Shown here: in pieces, positions 9,085 through 19,000 of the stretch | Numbering within the stretch: the first letter of the stretch is position 1 | Layout: each line of letters opens with the position of its first letter | Source of the DNA: Asanoa hainanensis | GTDB taxonomy: Bacteria; Actinomycetota; Actinomycetes; Mycobacteriales; Micromonosporaceae | DNA: 64,000 nt | Reading direction: 5' to 3' | Assembly (NCBI RefSeq): GCF_900188485.1 | Contig: NZ_FZPH01000007.1 | Location: 310,001-374,000, forward strand | Notes under the pieces: model-generated | What the model was told of the DNA's origin: nothing | Seen by the model: the letters and a program-made list of their open reading frames with translations, nothing else | The model's database searches: none | Translations under genes and position numbers: made by a program

Positions 9085-9261
9085 ATGAGAACGCCGAGCT
9101 GGAAGATCTACCCGTTCGTCGCCGCGGCGACCGCGGTGCTGCTCGCGATGGCCATCGGAGACAAGGTAGGCCGCGACGCGGCGTGGATGTTCGTGGTCGT
9201 CCCGCTGCTCGCGGTGGTCGCGGTCGCGTTGACCGTCCGCCGCGTGGGCCGAGGCACCTGA
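9085..9261 (+). CDS. Small two-TM membrane protein
   Basis: 58 residues from ATG 9085, or 59 from the overlapping GTG at 9082. An AAAGGTGG ribosome site lies about 10 bases upstream. Two hydrophobic stretches (about residues 7-26 and 34-52) are separated by a short charged turn (GDKVGRDA). The C-terminal RRVGRG is basic and probably cytoplasmic. I do not recognise a family. It lies between the TetR gene and pfaD on the same strand, 88 bases before the TTG of pfaD, so it could share the lipid-synthase transcript or be independent. Confidence 0.55.
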   Translation: MRTPSWKIYPFVAAATAVLLAMAIGDKVGRDAAWMFVVVPLLAVVAVALTVRRVGRGT

Positions 9262-9349
9262 GAAATCGAGGCGTTCCGTTAGACAGCCGACACCATGACA
9301 TTCATCGTGACGGTTACGCTCGAAGCTGGCCCGCTACGGAGGGGACGCT

Positions 9350-10927
9350 TTGACGGCCGCACCGCGTTGGTTGCCCGGTGAGCGTCAGACGGACTTCTCG
9401 CCCGAGGGCATCGTCGAGTGTGTACGGCGCTTTCGTGAGCCCGTTCACCTCGTGCGCGCCGAGGCCGGCTACGAGCCTGGGCTCGGGATCGGCGGACACG
9501 TCGGTGCGGACGGCCCGTTCGAGCTGCTCGGCACTCTGCCGCCGCTCTACCCCGAATGGCTCGGTGACCGGTCCTTCAATCGCACCCACGGCGTTCGGTT
9601 TCCGTACGTCGCGGGGGAGATGGCCAACGGCATCGCCACCGTCGACTCGGTCGTCGCGATGGCCGAAGCGCGGATGCTCGGCTTCTTCGGCGCCGCCGGG
9701 CTCGCGCTGCCCGTCGTCGAGCGCGCCGTCGGCGAGCTCGGCCGCCGGCTGAAGGGCCGCGACAACTGGGGCGTCAACCTGATCCACACGCCGGCCGCGC
9801 CCGAGATCGAAGACCGGCTGGTCGAGCTGCTGCTCAAAGCCGCCGTGCCCAAGGTCTCCGTGTCCGCCTACATGGACCTCACCCCCGCTGTCGTCCGATG
9901 CGCGGTCGCCGGGATGAGGCCGGAAGGGCGCGCCCGGCACCTGTTCGCGAAGGTGTCACGGCCCGAGGTCGCCGCCAAGTTTCTGTCGCCCGCGCCGCCC
10001 GAGATCCTGCGTGCGCTGGTCCAACGCGGGCAGATCACGCAGGCCGAGGCTGACCTGGCAGCGCGGGTTCCGCTTGCCGACGACATCACCGTCGAGGCTG
10101 ACAGCGGAGGGCACACCGACAACCGGCCCCTCGCGGTGGTCCTCCCCGCCATCCGGGCACTGCGGGACGAGCTGGTCCGCCGCCACGGCTACACCAGCCC
10201 CGTGCGGGTCGGTGCCGCGGGCGGGCTCGGTGACCCCGCCGGTGTCGCGGCCGCCTTCGCCGCCGGCGCCGCCTACGTCGTGACCGGCACCATCAATCAG
10301 CTCTCCCGCGAGGCGGGGCTCTCCGACGCCGCCAAGGCCCTGCTCGCCGAGGCGGACCTCGCCGACGTTGCCATGGCTCCGGCCGCCGACATGTTCGAGT
10401 ACGGCATCAAGGTCCAGGTGCTCAAGCGCGGCACCCTGTTCGCCTCCCGCGCCGGGCAGCTCTACGAGACCTACCTGGCGCACCAGTCCCTCGACGACAT
10501 CCCCGACGCGATCCGCGAGCGCATCGAGAAGGACATCCTGCGCGGCACCTTCGACGACTGCTGGGAGCAGACCCGGCAGTTCTGGCTCGACCGGGACCCC
10601 AGCGAGGCCGAGCGCGCCGAACGCGACCCGCGGCACCGCATGGCGTTGGTCTTCCGGTCCTATCTCGGCCTGTCGAGTCGGTGGGCCATCACCGGCGAGC
10701 CGACCCGGCAGAGCGACTACCAGATCTGGTGCGGTCCCGCGATCGGCGCCTTCAACCGTTGGGCGGCGGGCAGCCCGCTCGCCGACAAGACCCATCGCAC
10801 CGTCGTGCAGATCGCGCTCAACCTGCTCGAAGGTGCCGCCGCGGTGACGCGTGCGCATCAGCTTCGTTCCTACGGCGTCCCTGTGCCCGACGACGCCTTC
10901 GCACCGCGTCCGCGGCTGTTGTCCTGA
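9350..10927 (+). CDS. pfaD: PfaD-type FMN enoyl reductase of a PUFA-like synthase
   Basis: 525 residues. It is a TIM-barrel flavoprotein of the nitronate monooxygenase superfamily, PfaD subfamily. The barrel carries NWGVNLIHTP, the substrate-site EADSGGHTDNRPL and the phosphate-binding VRVGAAGGLGDP and YVVTGTINQL segments. The PfaD-specific C-terminal half follows (KRGTLFASRAGQLYETY, FRSYLGLSSRWAI). In PUFA and related secondary-lipid synthases this trans-acting enzyme reduces the enoyl-thioester on the synthase ACP. It starts with TTG at 9350 after a GGAGGGG site and ends 9 bases before the PfaA-like gene, so the two are co-translated. Confidence 0.95.
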   Translation: MTAAPRWLPGERQTDFSPEGIVECVRRFREPVHLVRAEAGYEPGLGIGGHVGADGPFELLGTLPPLYPEWLGDRSFNRTHGVRFPYVAGEMANGIATVDSVVAMAEARMLGFFGAAGLALPVVERAVGELGRRLKGRDNWGVNLIHTPAAPEIEDRLVELLLKAAVPKVSVSAYMDLTPAVVRCAVAGMRPEGRARHLFAKVSRPEVAAKFLSPAPPEILRALVQRGQITQAEADLAARVPLADDITVEADSGGHTDNRPLAVVLPAIRALRDELVRRHGYTSPVRVGAAGGLGDPAGVAAAFAAGAAYVVTGTINQLSREAGLSDAAKALLAEADLADVAMAPAADMFEYGIKVQVLKRGTLFASRAGQLYETYLAHQSLDDIPDAIRERIEKDILRGTFDDCWEQTRQFWLDRDPSEAERAERDPRHRMALVFRSYLGLSSRWAITGEPTRQSDYQIWCGPAIGAFNRWAAGSPLADKTHRTVVQIALNLLEGAAAVTRAHQLRSYGVPVPDDAFAPRPRLLS

Positions 10928-10936
10928 GGAGGACCG

Positions 10937-13900
10937 ATGGTGCCGATCGCCGTCGTCGGGATCGCCGCGCTGATGCCCGGCGCCCGGGACACGGCCGAGT
11001 TCTGGGACAACATCGTCACCGGCAAGGATCTGATCACCGATGTGCCACAAGGCCGCTGGGCCTCCGAGGACTTCTACGACCCCGATCCGGCGACGCCCGA
11101 CACGACGTACAGCCGCCGGGGTGCGTTCCTTCCCGAGATCGAGTTCGATCCGCTCGCCCACGGGCTGCCGCCGGCCACGCTCGAGGCCATCGACCCCGCG
11201 CAGCTGCTGGGCCTGACCGTCGCGGACGCCCTCCTCGGCGATCTCGACCGGAACCTGGCCGGCCCGCTCGACGGCGAACGCGTCAGCGTCATCCTCGGCA
11301 GCTCCACCCTCAGTCGCGTCGGCACGATGGACGCCCGCATCCAGCGTCCACTGTGGCTCAACGCGCTCCGGGAGCAGGGCATCGAGGAGAGCCAGGCGCA
11401 ACAGATCTGCGACCGGATCGCCGACCAGTACGTGCCCTGGCAGGAGGACTCGTTCCCCGGCCTACTCTCCAATGTGGTGGCTGGCCGGATCGCGAACCGC
11501 CTCGACCTGCACGGCACGAGCTGCACCGTCGACGCCGCCTGCGCGAGCTCCCTCGCGGCGGTCTCGGCCGCCGTGAACGAGCTCGCGCTGGGCACCGCCG
11601 ACCTGGTCGTCACCGGCGGCGTCGACGCGACCAACAACCCGCTGATGTACGTGTGCTTCAGCAAGACCCCGGCCCTCTCGCCGACCGGCGACGCGCGCCC
11701 GTTCTCCGCCGACGCCGACGGCACGCTACTCGGCGAGGGACTGGCGATGCTGGCGCTCAAGCGGCTGGACACCGCCGAACACGCCGGCGACAAGATCTAC
11801 GCCGTCATCCGCGGGCTGGGCACCTCGTCGGACGGGCGCGGTGGCGCCATCTACGCGCCGATGCCCGAAGGGCAGGTGCGGGCGCTGCGCCGCGCGTACG
11901 ACGCCGCCGGCTACGGCCCCGACACGGTCGAGCTCGTGGAGGCGCACGGCACCGCCACCCGCGCCGGCGACGCCGCCGAGTTCGAGGCGCTCCGGCACGT
12001 CTTCGCCGAGACCGGACGGCCCGACACCGGCTGGTGCGCCCTGGGCAGCGTCAAGTCCCAGATCGGGCACACCAAGGCCGCCGCCGGAGCCGCCGGGCTG
12101 ATCAAAGCCGTCCTCGCCCTGCACCGCCGCGTCCTCCCGCCGACCATCAAGGTGCGCGCGCCCAGCCCCGGCCTCGGCATCGAGGACAGCCCCTTCTACC
12201 TGAACATCGCCGCGCGTCCGTGGACCCGAGACCCGGAGCACCCGCGCCGGGCGTCCGTCTCGAGCTTCGGCTTCGGCGGCGCCAACTACCACGTCACCCT
12301 CGAAGAGCACCCCCGCTCCGAAGCCCGGGCCACCGTGGGCGTCGTCAGCGCGACCCAGGCAGGCGACCCGGGCCGGATCGCGTTCGTCTTCCCCGGGCAG
12401 GGATCGCAGTACGTCGGCATGGGCGCCGACATCACCATGGCCTTCCCCCAGGCGCGGGAGGTGTGGGACCGCGCGGCCGGCTTCCGGTTGCACGACGTCG
12501 TCTTCCCCCCACCCGTCTTCACCGACGACCAGCGCGCGGCCCAGCAACGGCGGCTCACCGACACGCGCTGGGCGCAGCCGGCCCTGGCCGCCCACAGCCT
12601 TTCGCTGCTCGCGCTGCTGCACGAGGCCGGCATCCGGCCCGACTGCGTGGCCGGCCACAGCCTCGGCGAACTCGTGGCCCTGCACGCCGCCGGCGCCATG
12701 GACGCCGAGAGCCTGCTGCGACTCGCCCAGCACCGGGGCGAGCTGCTGGCGGGGATCGACGCCGAGCCCGGCGCGATGCTGGCCGTGAGCGCCGACGCCG
12801 ACACCGTGCGGGCGGCCATCGTCGAGGACACCTGGATCGCGAACCTCAACGCACCACGCCAGACCGTCGTGTCGGGGACCGTCGCCGCCATCGAGGCACT
12901 GCACCAGCGGCTGAGCGCCGGCGGTGTCAGCGCGGTCCGCCTCAACGTGTCGGCCGCGTTCCACAGCCCCATGGCCCGCGCCGTCGAAGCACCGCTGCGC
13001 GCGTTCCTCGACAAGCTCGATCTGACCGTGCCGCAGATCGACGTCTACGGGAACACCGACGCGGCGATCTACGGCGACGACCTGAGGGGCACGCTCGCCC
13101 GACAGGTCGGCGCGCCGGTCAGGTTCCTCAACCAGATCGAGACGATGTACGCCGATGGCGTGCGCACGTTCATCGAGGTCGGCGCCGGATCCGCGCTGAC
13201 CGGCCTCATCGGACAGATCCTCGGCGACTGCCCGCACCTGGCCGTCAGCCTGGACCGGCGCGGCCGCGACGGTGTCTCCACCTGGCAGGAGGCCCTCGGC
13301 CGGCTCGCGGCGCACGGCGTGCCGATGCACCACGAGCGCACCGACGAGCCCGCCCAGCCGCCCGCGCCGGCCCGGATGACGGTGCGGGTCAACGGATCCG
13401 GCTACGTCCCACCCACCCCTGCCCGCCGGCCGCCGGCGCCCAACCTCGTGGAGGCCCCCGCCCTGATGACCGAGCCCCAACCGAGCGCCGAGTGGCTGGC
13501 CGCGGTGCAGGAGGTGCAGCGCCAGACCGCCGAGGCGCACATGCACTTCCAGCGCGTACTCGCCGAGTCACACCAGGCCTTCCTGCAACTGGCCGAGAAC
13601 ACCTTCGCCACGTTCGCCGGCCAACAACCACCACCGCAACCCGTGCCACGGCAGGCCCCGGCGCCGGCTCTCCTGCCACCGGCACCCGAACCCCAGCCGC
13701 TGCCGCCTCCGCCGGTCGTGCGACAGCCCGAGCCCCCGCCCGCGACCACTGAGCCGGTGAGCCTCGCCCTGCTGCTCTCCGTCGTCGCCGACAAGACCGG
13801 CTATCCGGTCGACATGCTCGACGGCGGCATGGACCTGGCCGCCGACCTCGGCATCGACTCGATCAAGAAGGTCGAGATCTTCGCCGCGGTACGCGAGCGC

Positions 13901-16087
13901 ACCCACGGCCTGCCACCGACCGACTCGCCGCAGATGGCCGACCTCTTCCAGGCCCGCACGCTCGACGAGGTCATCCGCCTGGCGACCGCTGCGGACCCCG
14001 CGACCCCGTCGGTTGTGGTCCGCCGATTACAGGTCCAGCCGGTCCCCGCACCGGCTTCCGGACAGGAGATGGCGGGCGTACGCCAGGGACCGATCGCGGT
14101 CGTCGACGACGGCAGCGGACTGGCCGCCGCCGTCGTCGCCCGCCTGACGACGCACGCGATCACCGCCACCGTCGAGCACGCGCCACCGCCCGACGCGTGG
14201 GGCGTGATCCTGCTCGGCGGAGACCACCACGCCGCCTTCCGCGCGGCCCGCACGGTGGCGGCCGCCATGGGCCAGCGCGGCGGCGTCTTCGTGACCGTCC
14301 AGGACACCGGCGGCACCTTCGGCCTGTCGGATCCCGACCCCCGTCGCGGCGGCCTCGCGGCGTTGGCGCGGACGGCCGCGCAGGAGTGGCCGTCGGCCGC
14401 GGTCAAGGCGATCGACTGCCAGCGCGGCGACCGGCCCGCAGACGCCGTGGCCGCGGCGCTCGTCGACGAGCTGCTGACCGGCGGCCCGACGCTCGACGTC
14501 GGCCTGCGCGCCGACGGCACCCGCTGGACGCTCGCCGAGCGCGACGCGCCAGCCGAGGAGCAGCTGACCATCACCCCGGAGTCGGTCCTCGTCGTCTCCG
14601 GGGGCGCCCGTGGCATCACCGCCGCAGGGCTGCGGGCGCTGGTAACAGTGGCCAAGCCACGCCTGCTCCTGCTCGGCCGCACCGCGCTCGCCGCCGAACC
14701 CGGCTACCTGGCCGGCGCCCGCGACGAGCCGTCGGTGACCCGCCTGCTGGCCGAGCGTGAGCCCGGCAGGCCGGCAGAGCTGGCAGCCAGGGCCCGCACG
14801 ATCCTGGCCCGCCGCGAGGTGCGCGCGACCCTGGGCGACCTCGAACGGGCCGGAGCGACGGTGCGCTACGTGGCGCTCGACATCACGGACCGCACGGCGC
14901 TGAGCCGTGAGCTCGACCGTGTTCGACGCGAGTGGGGACCGATCACCGGAATCGTCCACGGTGCCGGCGTGCTCGCCGACAAGCGCATCGTCGACAAGAC
15001 CGACAACGACTTCGACCGCGTCTACGCGACGAAGGTGAACGGGCTCGAAGCCCTGCTCGCGGCCACGGTGGACGACCCGCTCGACGTGCTCGTCCTCTTC
15101 TCCTCCGTGGCCGCCCGCTACGGCAACGCCGGGCAGAGCGACTACGCGATGGCCAACGAGGTCCTCAACCACATCGCCGGTGTCGAACAGCGGCGGCGAC
15201 CGTCCTGCCGGGTCCGCGCCATCGGCTGGGGACCGTGGGACGCGGGCATGGTCACCACCGCCCACGCCGCGCACTTCACGAGCCTCGGCATACCGCTGAT
15301 TCCGCTCGACCAGGGTGCGAAGGCCTTCGTCACCGAGTTGGGCACCACCGACGGCACCGCAACCGTACTGATCACGGCCGGCCCGCACACCGAGGCGGTC
15401 AACGCGACGACCCACCGCTTCCTGGCCGACCACGCTCCCGCGGGCACCCCCGTACTCCCGCTCGCGATGGCCGTCGAATGGCTCTCGACCGGATCCCTGG
15501 CCGACGTGCGCGTGCTGCACCGCGTCGATCTCCCCGACCTCAACGGGCGGTTCACCATCGACGGGACCGATGACCTACGGCTCACCTCGACCGCGGGCCG
15601 CATCCATTACTCGGCACGCCGGATCCCGGGCGCGCCGGCCGGACGGTGGGCCACCCCCGACGGCCTCGGCGACCCGATCACCGAGCCCTACGCCTCACCC
15701 GCGTTGTTCCACGGCCCCGGGTTCCAGGTCCTGCGGCGGGTGCGCCTGTCCCCGCACGGCGCCGAGGCGGAGGTTGTCGGCGCGCGGGTGATGGGTTGGC
15801 CCGGCCGCTGGCGCACGGACCCGGCCGCGATCGACGGCGCACTGCAGGCGGCGGTCCTGTGGGCCGCGCACACGACCGGCGACGCCACCTTGCCGATGGG
15901 CCTCGACCAGGTTCACGTCCACCGCGCGGGAGCCGCCCCGGGAACGCTGCGCTGCATCGTGCGCGCGGGCTCCCGGACCACCGACCAGGCCCGCTGCGAC
16001 GTCGCCCTGCTCGACGAGGACGGCAGGGTCCGCACCGAACTGCTCGGCGTGCGCCTCGTCCGCCGGCCCGACCTGGCACCGGCGTGA
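10937..16087 (+). CDS. pfaA: PfaA-like iterative type I synthase: KS-AT-ACP-KR-DH
   Basis: 1716 residues. Domains in order: KS (about 1-440; C202 in DAACASS, H337 in EAHGTAT, H378 in IGHTKAA); AT (about 480-790; FPGQGSQ, S575 in GHSLGEL); a Pro-rich linker (about 800-935); one ACP (about 945-1025, S975 in IDSIKK, the PfaA-type motif); KR (about 1090-1490; SGGARGIT, catalytic Y1403); and a polyketide-type double-hotdog DH (about 1495-1715; H1499 in HxxxGxxxxP and DGALQ). It should extend a malonyl-derived chain repeatedly. PUFA-making PfaA proteins usually carry several tandem ACPs; this one has only one, as in glycolipid-type (HglE-like) secondary lipid synthases. The stop overlaps the GTG of the next gene. 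No phosphopantetheinyl transferase lies in the window. Confidence 0.93.
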   Translation: MVPIAVVGIAALMPGARDTAEFWDNIVTGKDLITDVPQGRWASEDFYDPDPATPDTTYSRRGAFLPEIEFDPLAHGLPPATLEAIDPAQLLGLTVADALLGDLDRNLAGPLDGERVSVILGSSTLSRVGTMDARIQRPLWLNALREQGIEESQAQQICDRIADQYVPWQEDSFPGLLSNVVAGRIANRLDLHGTSCTVDAACASSLAAVSAAVNELALGTADLVVTGGVDATNNPLMYVCFSKTPALSPTGDARPFSADADGTLLGEGLAMLALKRLDTAEHAGDKIYAVIRGLGTSSDGRGGAIYAPMPEGQVRALRRAYDAAGYGPDTVELVEAHGTATRAGDAAEFEALRHVFAETGRPDTGWCALGSVKSQIGHTKAAAGAAGLIKAVLALHRRVLPPTIKVRAPSPGLGIEDSPFYLNIAARPWTRDPEHPRRASVSSFGFGGANYHVTLEEHPRSEARATVGVVSATQAGDPGRIAFVFPGQGSQYVGMGADITMAFPQAREVWDRAAGFRLHDVVFPPPVFTDDQRAAQQRRLTDTRWAQPALAAHSLSLLALLHEAGIRPDCVAGHSLGELVALHAAGAMDAESLLRLAQHRGELLAGIDAEPGAMLAVSADADTVRAAIVEDTWIANLNAPRQTVVSGTVAAIEALHQRLSAGGVSAVRLNVSAAFHSPMARAVEAPLRAFLDKLDLTVPQIDVYGNTDAAIYGDDLRGTLARQVGAPVRFLNQIETMYADGVRTFIEVGAGSALTGLIGQILGDCPHLAVSLDRRGRDGVSTWQEALGRLAAHGVPMHHERTDEPAQPPAPARMTVRVNGSGYVPPTPARRPPAPNLVEAPALMTEPQPSAEWLAAVQEVQRQTAEAHMHFQRVLAESHQAFLQLAENTFATFAGQQPPPQPVPRQAPAPALLPPAPEPQPLPPPPVVRQPEPPPATTEPVSLALLLSVVADKTGYPVDMLDGGMDLAADLGIDSIKKVEIFAAVRERTHGLPPTDSPQMADLFQARTLDEVIRLATAADPATPSVVVRRLQVQPVPAPASGQEMAGVRQGPIAVVDDGSGLAAAVVARLTTHAITATVEHAPPPDAWGVILLGGDHHAAFRAARTVAAAMGQRGGVFVTVQDTGGTFGLSDPDPRRGGLAALARTAAQEWPSAAVKAIDCQRGDRPADAVAAALVDELLTGGPTLDVGLRADGTRWTLAERDAPAEEQLTITPESVLVVSGGARGITAAGLRALVTVAKPRLLLLGRTALAAEPGYLAGARDEPSVTRLLAEREPGRPAELAARARTILARREVRATLGDLERAGATVRYVALDITDRTALSRELDRVRREWGPITGIVHGAGVLADKRIVDKTDNDFDRVYATKVNGLEALLAATVDDPLDVLVLFSSVAARYGNAGQSDYAMANEVLNHIAGVEQRRRPSCRVRAIGWGPWDAGMVTTAHAAHFTSLGIPLIPLDQGAKAFVTELGTTDGTATVLITAGPHTEAVNATTHRFLADHAPAGTPVLPLAMAVEWLSTGSLADVRVLHRVDLPDLNGRFTIDGTDDLRLTSTAGRIHYSARRIPGAPAGRWATPDGLGDPITEPYASPALFHGPGFQVLRRVRLSPHGAEAEVVGARVMGWPGRWRTDPAAIDGALQAAVLWAAHTTGDATLPMGLDQVHVHRAGAAPGTLRCIVRAGSRTTDQARCDVALLDEDGRVRTELLGVRLVRRPDLAPA

Positions 16088-19000
16088 GCACCTTCGCACC
16101 GGTCGCGATCGTCGGCCGCGGCTGCGTGCTGCCCGGAGCACACAACCCCGACCAGTTCTGGGCCAACATCGTCTCGGCGCGCGTCAGCATGGGTCTCGTC
16201 CGAGGTTTCGAGACCGGCGACAGCGCGTACGACCCGGCCCTGCGATGGGTGCTGCACGCGGGCCGGGCCGCTCTGCGCGAGGCCGGCGACCGCGCCCGCC
16301 CGGAACGCAGCGGCCTCGTCCTCGGCAACCTCGGCTACCCGAGCCGGAGCCTGGTCGCGTACGCCGAGCGCGTGTGGCGGGCCGACCACCCTGGCGACCC
16401 ACACGGCCGGTTCTCGTCGGGCCTCTGGGCCCACCAGGCCGCCAGCGCGCTGAACCTCAAAGGCGGCTCGCTCGCCCTCGACGCCGCCTGCGCCTCCGCC
16501 CTCTACGCCATCAAGATCGCCTGCGATCGGCTGCACGACGGCACCGCCGACCTCATGCTCGCCGGTGCGGTCAGCGGCTGCGACGGGCAGATCATCAACT
16601 CGGGGTTCGCGGCCCTCGGCGCGCTGAGCCCGTCCGGCCGCAGCCGGCCCTTCCATCGCGGCGCCGACGGACTCGTCCCCGCCGAAGGAACGGCCATCGT
16701 GGCGCTGATGCGCCTAGGCGATGCGGTGGCCCAGCGCGTCCCTGTCCTCGGCGTCATCCGCGGCATCGGCCTCTCGAACGACGGCCGCACCGGCGGCTTC
16801 CTCGCACCGGCCGAAGAAGGCCAGATCCGGGCCATGCGCGCCGCGTACGCGCAAGCCGGCTTCGGTCCGGAAACCGTGGAGCTGCTGGAGTGCCACGCCA
16901 CGGGCACACCGCTGGGCGACGCAGTCGAAGCCCGCTCGACGGCCCGTGTCTTCCAAGCCCGACCAGAGCCGTTGCCCGTAGGCTCGGCCAAGTCCAATGT
17001 GGGCCATCTGCTGACCGCATCGGGCGCGGCCGGTCTGCTCAAGCTCCTCGCCGCCATCCACGACGGGACGCTCCCCGCGACGGCCGGCGCCGACGACCCG
17101 ATCGACGAGCTCCGCGACGGCCCGCTGCGACTGCTGGCGGCAAAAGAGACCTGGGCAGGACCGCGCCGGTGCGCGGCGATCAGCGCGTTCGGCTTCGGCG
17201 GCAACAACGCCCACCTGATCGTCGAGGCGTACGACGGCGCGCCGAAGAGCTTCAGCGCTGCCGCCCCGCCAGCCGAGATCGCCATCGTCGCCGTCAGCGG
17301 CCGCGTCGGCGACGACCCGCTCGAGGACGCTGTCCTGCGCGGCTGGATCCCACGCCCGACCACGAACGACATCGAGGTCGGGCTCGACGGCCTGCGCTAC
17401 CCACCGCGCGACCTGCGCGAGACGCTGGGCCAGCAGCTACTCGTCCTGGAGGTCGCCCGGGACGCCGTCGAAGGGATCGACCTCCCGCCGGAGCGCACGT
17501 CCGTCCTGGTCGGGATGGGCTGCGACCCCGAGACGGCCCGGGTGCGCAGTTTCGGTCCACCGCTGACCGCCTCCCGCGTCCTGGGCGCCATGGCCAACAT
17601 CGCGGCCAACCGCATCGGCGGGCAGCTCGGCCTGTCCGGACCGGGCTTCGCGGTCTTCGCCGAGGAGGCGTCCGGCGTCGTAGGGCTGGAGTTGGCCGCC
17701 CGCGCGCTGCGGGCCGGCGAGATCGACGCGGCCCTCGTCGGCGCCGTCGACCTCTCCGACGAACCGGTGCACCGCGCTGCCATCGCGGAGCTGGACCCGC
17801 TCGCCGAACCCGCCGACGCGGCCGTGGTCCTCGTGCTCAAACGCCTCGACGACGCCCGCCGCGACGGCGACCGGGTCCTCGCGGTCCTCGATCGCACCGA
17901 CCGGCCGGCCGACGCCTTTCCCACGGGCCTGTTCGGTGCGCCACACGCCGCCCGCGGCCTGCTCGACGTCGCAGCGGCGGCCATCGCCCTCCACCACCGC
18001 GCCTGGCCCGTCGCCCGACAGCGCGCGCAGCCCCGCCTGGGCGGGACCACGGCCGACGTCAGCACGCCCGTGCTGGGTGCTGCACCTGTCCGCGTCGGCC
18101 TCCGCGCCGCGGATGCCGCCGCCTGGGCCACCGAGCCGATCACCGCGCTGCACGTCTACTCGGGCGCGAACCGTGCCGAGGCATTGGCGGCGGCCGCCGA
18201 TGGACGAGAGAGCGACACCGGCCCGGCCCGCCTTGCCGTCGCGGCCCGCGACCCCGCGCACCTCGCCGAGCAACTGATGGCGGCGCGTGGCTGGCTCGAC
18301 GGCACCGCCCTGCGGCCGCCCGGGGTCGCCTTCCGCGAGCGGCCGATCGGCGGCGAGACGGCGTTCGTCTACACCAAGGGCTCGGCCTTCTACCCGGGCA
18401 TGGGTGCCGACGTCGCGCTCGCGTTCGCGCCGCTGGTCGCCGGCATGGACGAGCACGCACAGGTCTCGTGGCTCTACGAGGGGCGCGACGTACCCGACGA
18501 CTCCCTGGACCAGATCCTCGCCGTCGGATTCGTCGCCCGCCTGCACACCAGGATCACCCGCGAGGTGCTGGGCGTCGCACCGCACGCCGCGATCGGCTAC
18601 TCCTCCGGCGAGTCGGCGGCCCTCGTCTCGCTCGGCGTCTGGAACGACGTGACCGCGATGTCCGCCGACGCCCGAGCCAGCGGCCTGTTCACCCACGACC
18701 TGGGCGGCGACCTGCGCGCCGTGCGCCGCTTCTGGGAGCGGCACGGCATCGCGGGGGAGCGCTGGGCGGGCTATCTCCTGTCGGCCGATCCCGAGCAGGT
18801 CCGGGCGATGCTCGCCGACCAACCAGCGGTGCACCTGACAGCGGTCTGCGCCCCCGGCACCTGTGTGGTCGCCGGCGAGGAGCGGGCGTGCGCGGCCTTC
18901 GTCGAGCGCTTCGACCCGGCGTCCCGCATCCGGATCCACTACGACCTGGCGGCGCACGCCCCGGAGCTGGCCGAGGTCCGCGACCGCTGGCACGCGCTGC

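Noticed and set aside
9051-9353. Alternative 100-residue frame before pfaD
   Set aside because: Arg-rich with no motif; the two-TM frame at 9085-9261 has a ribosome site and clear hydrophobic pattern.
15646-16083. Upstream extension of the PfaC-like gene
   Set aside because: It lies wholly inside the PfaA-like gene. The GTG at 16084 overlapping the stop starts directly at the KS domain (VAIVGRGC).
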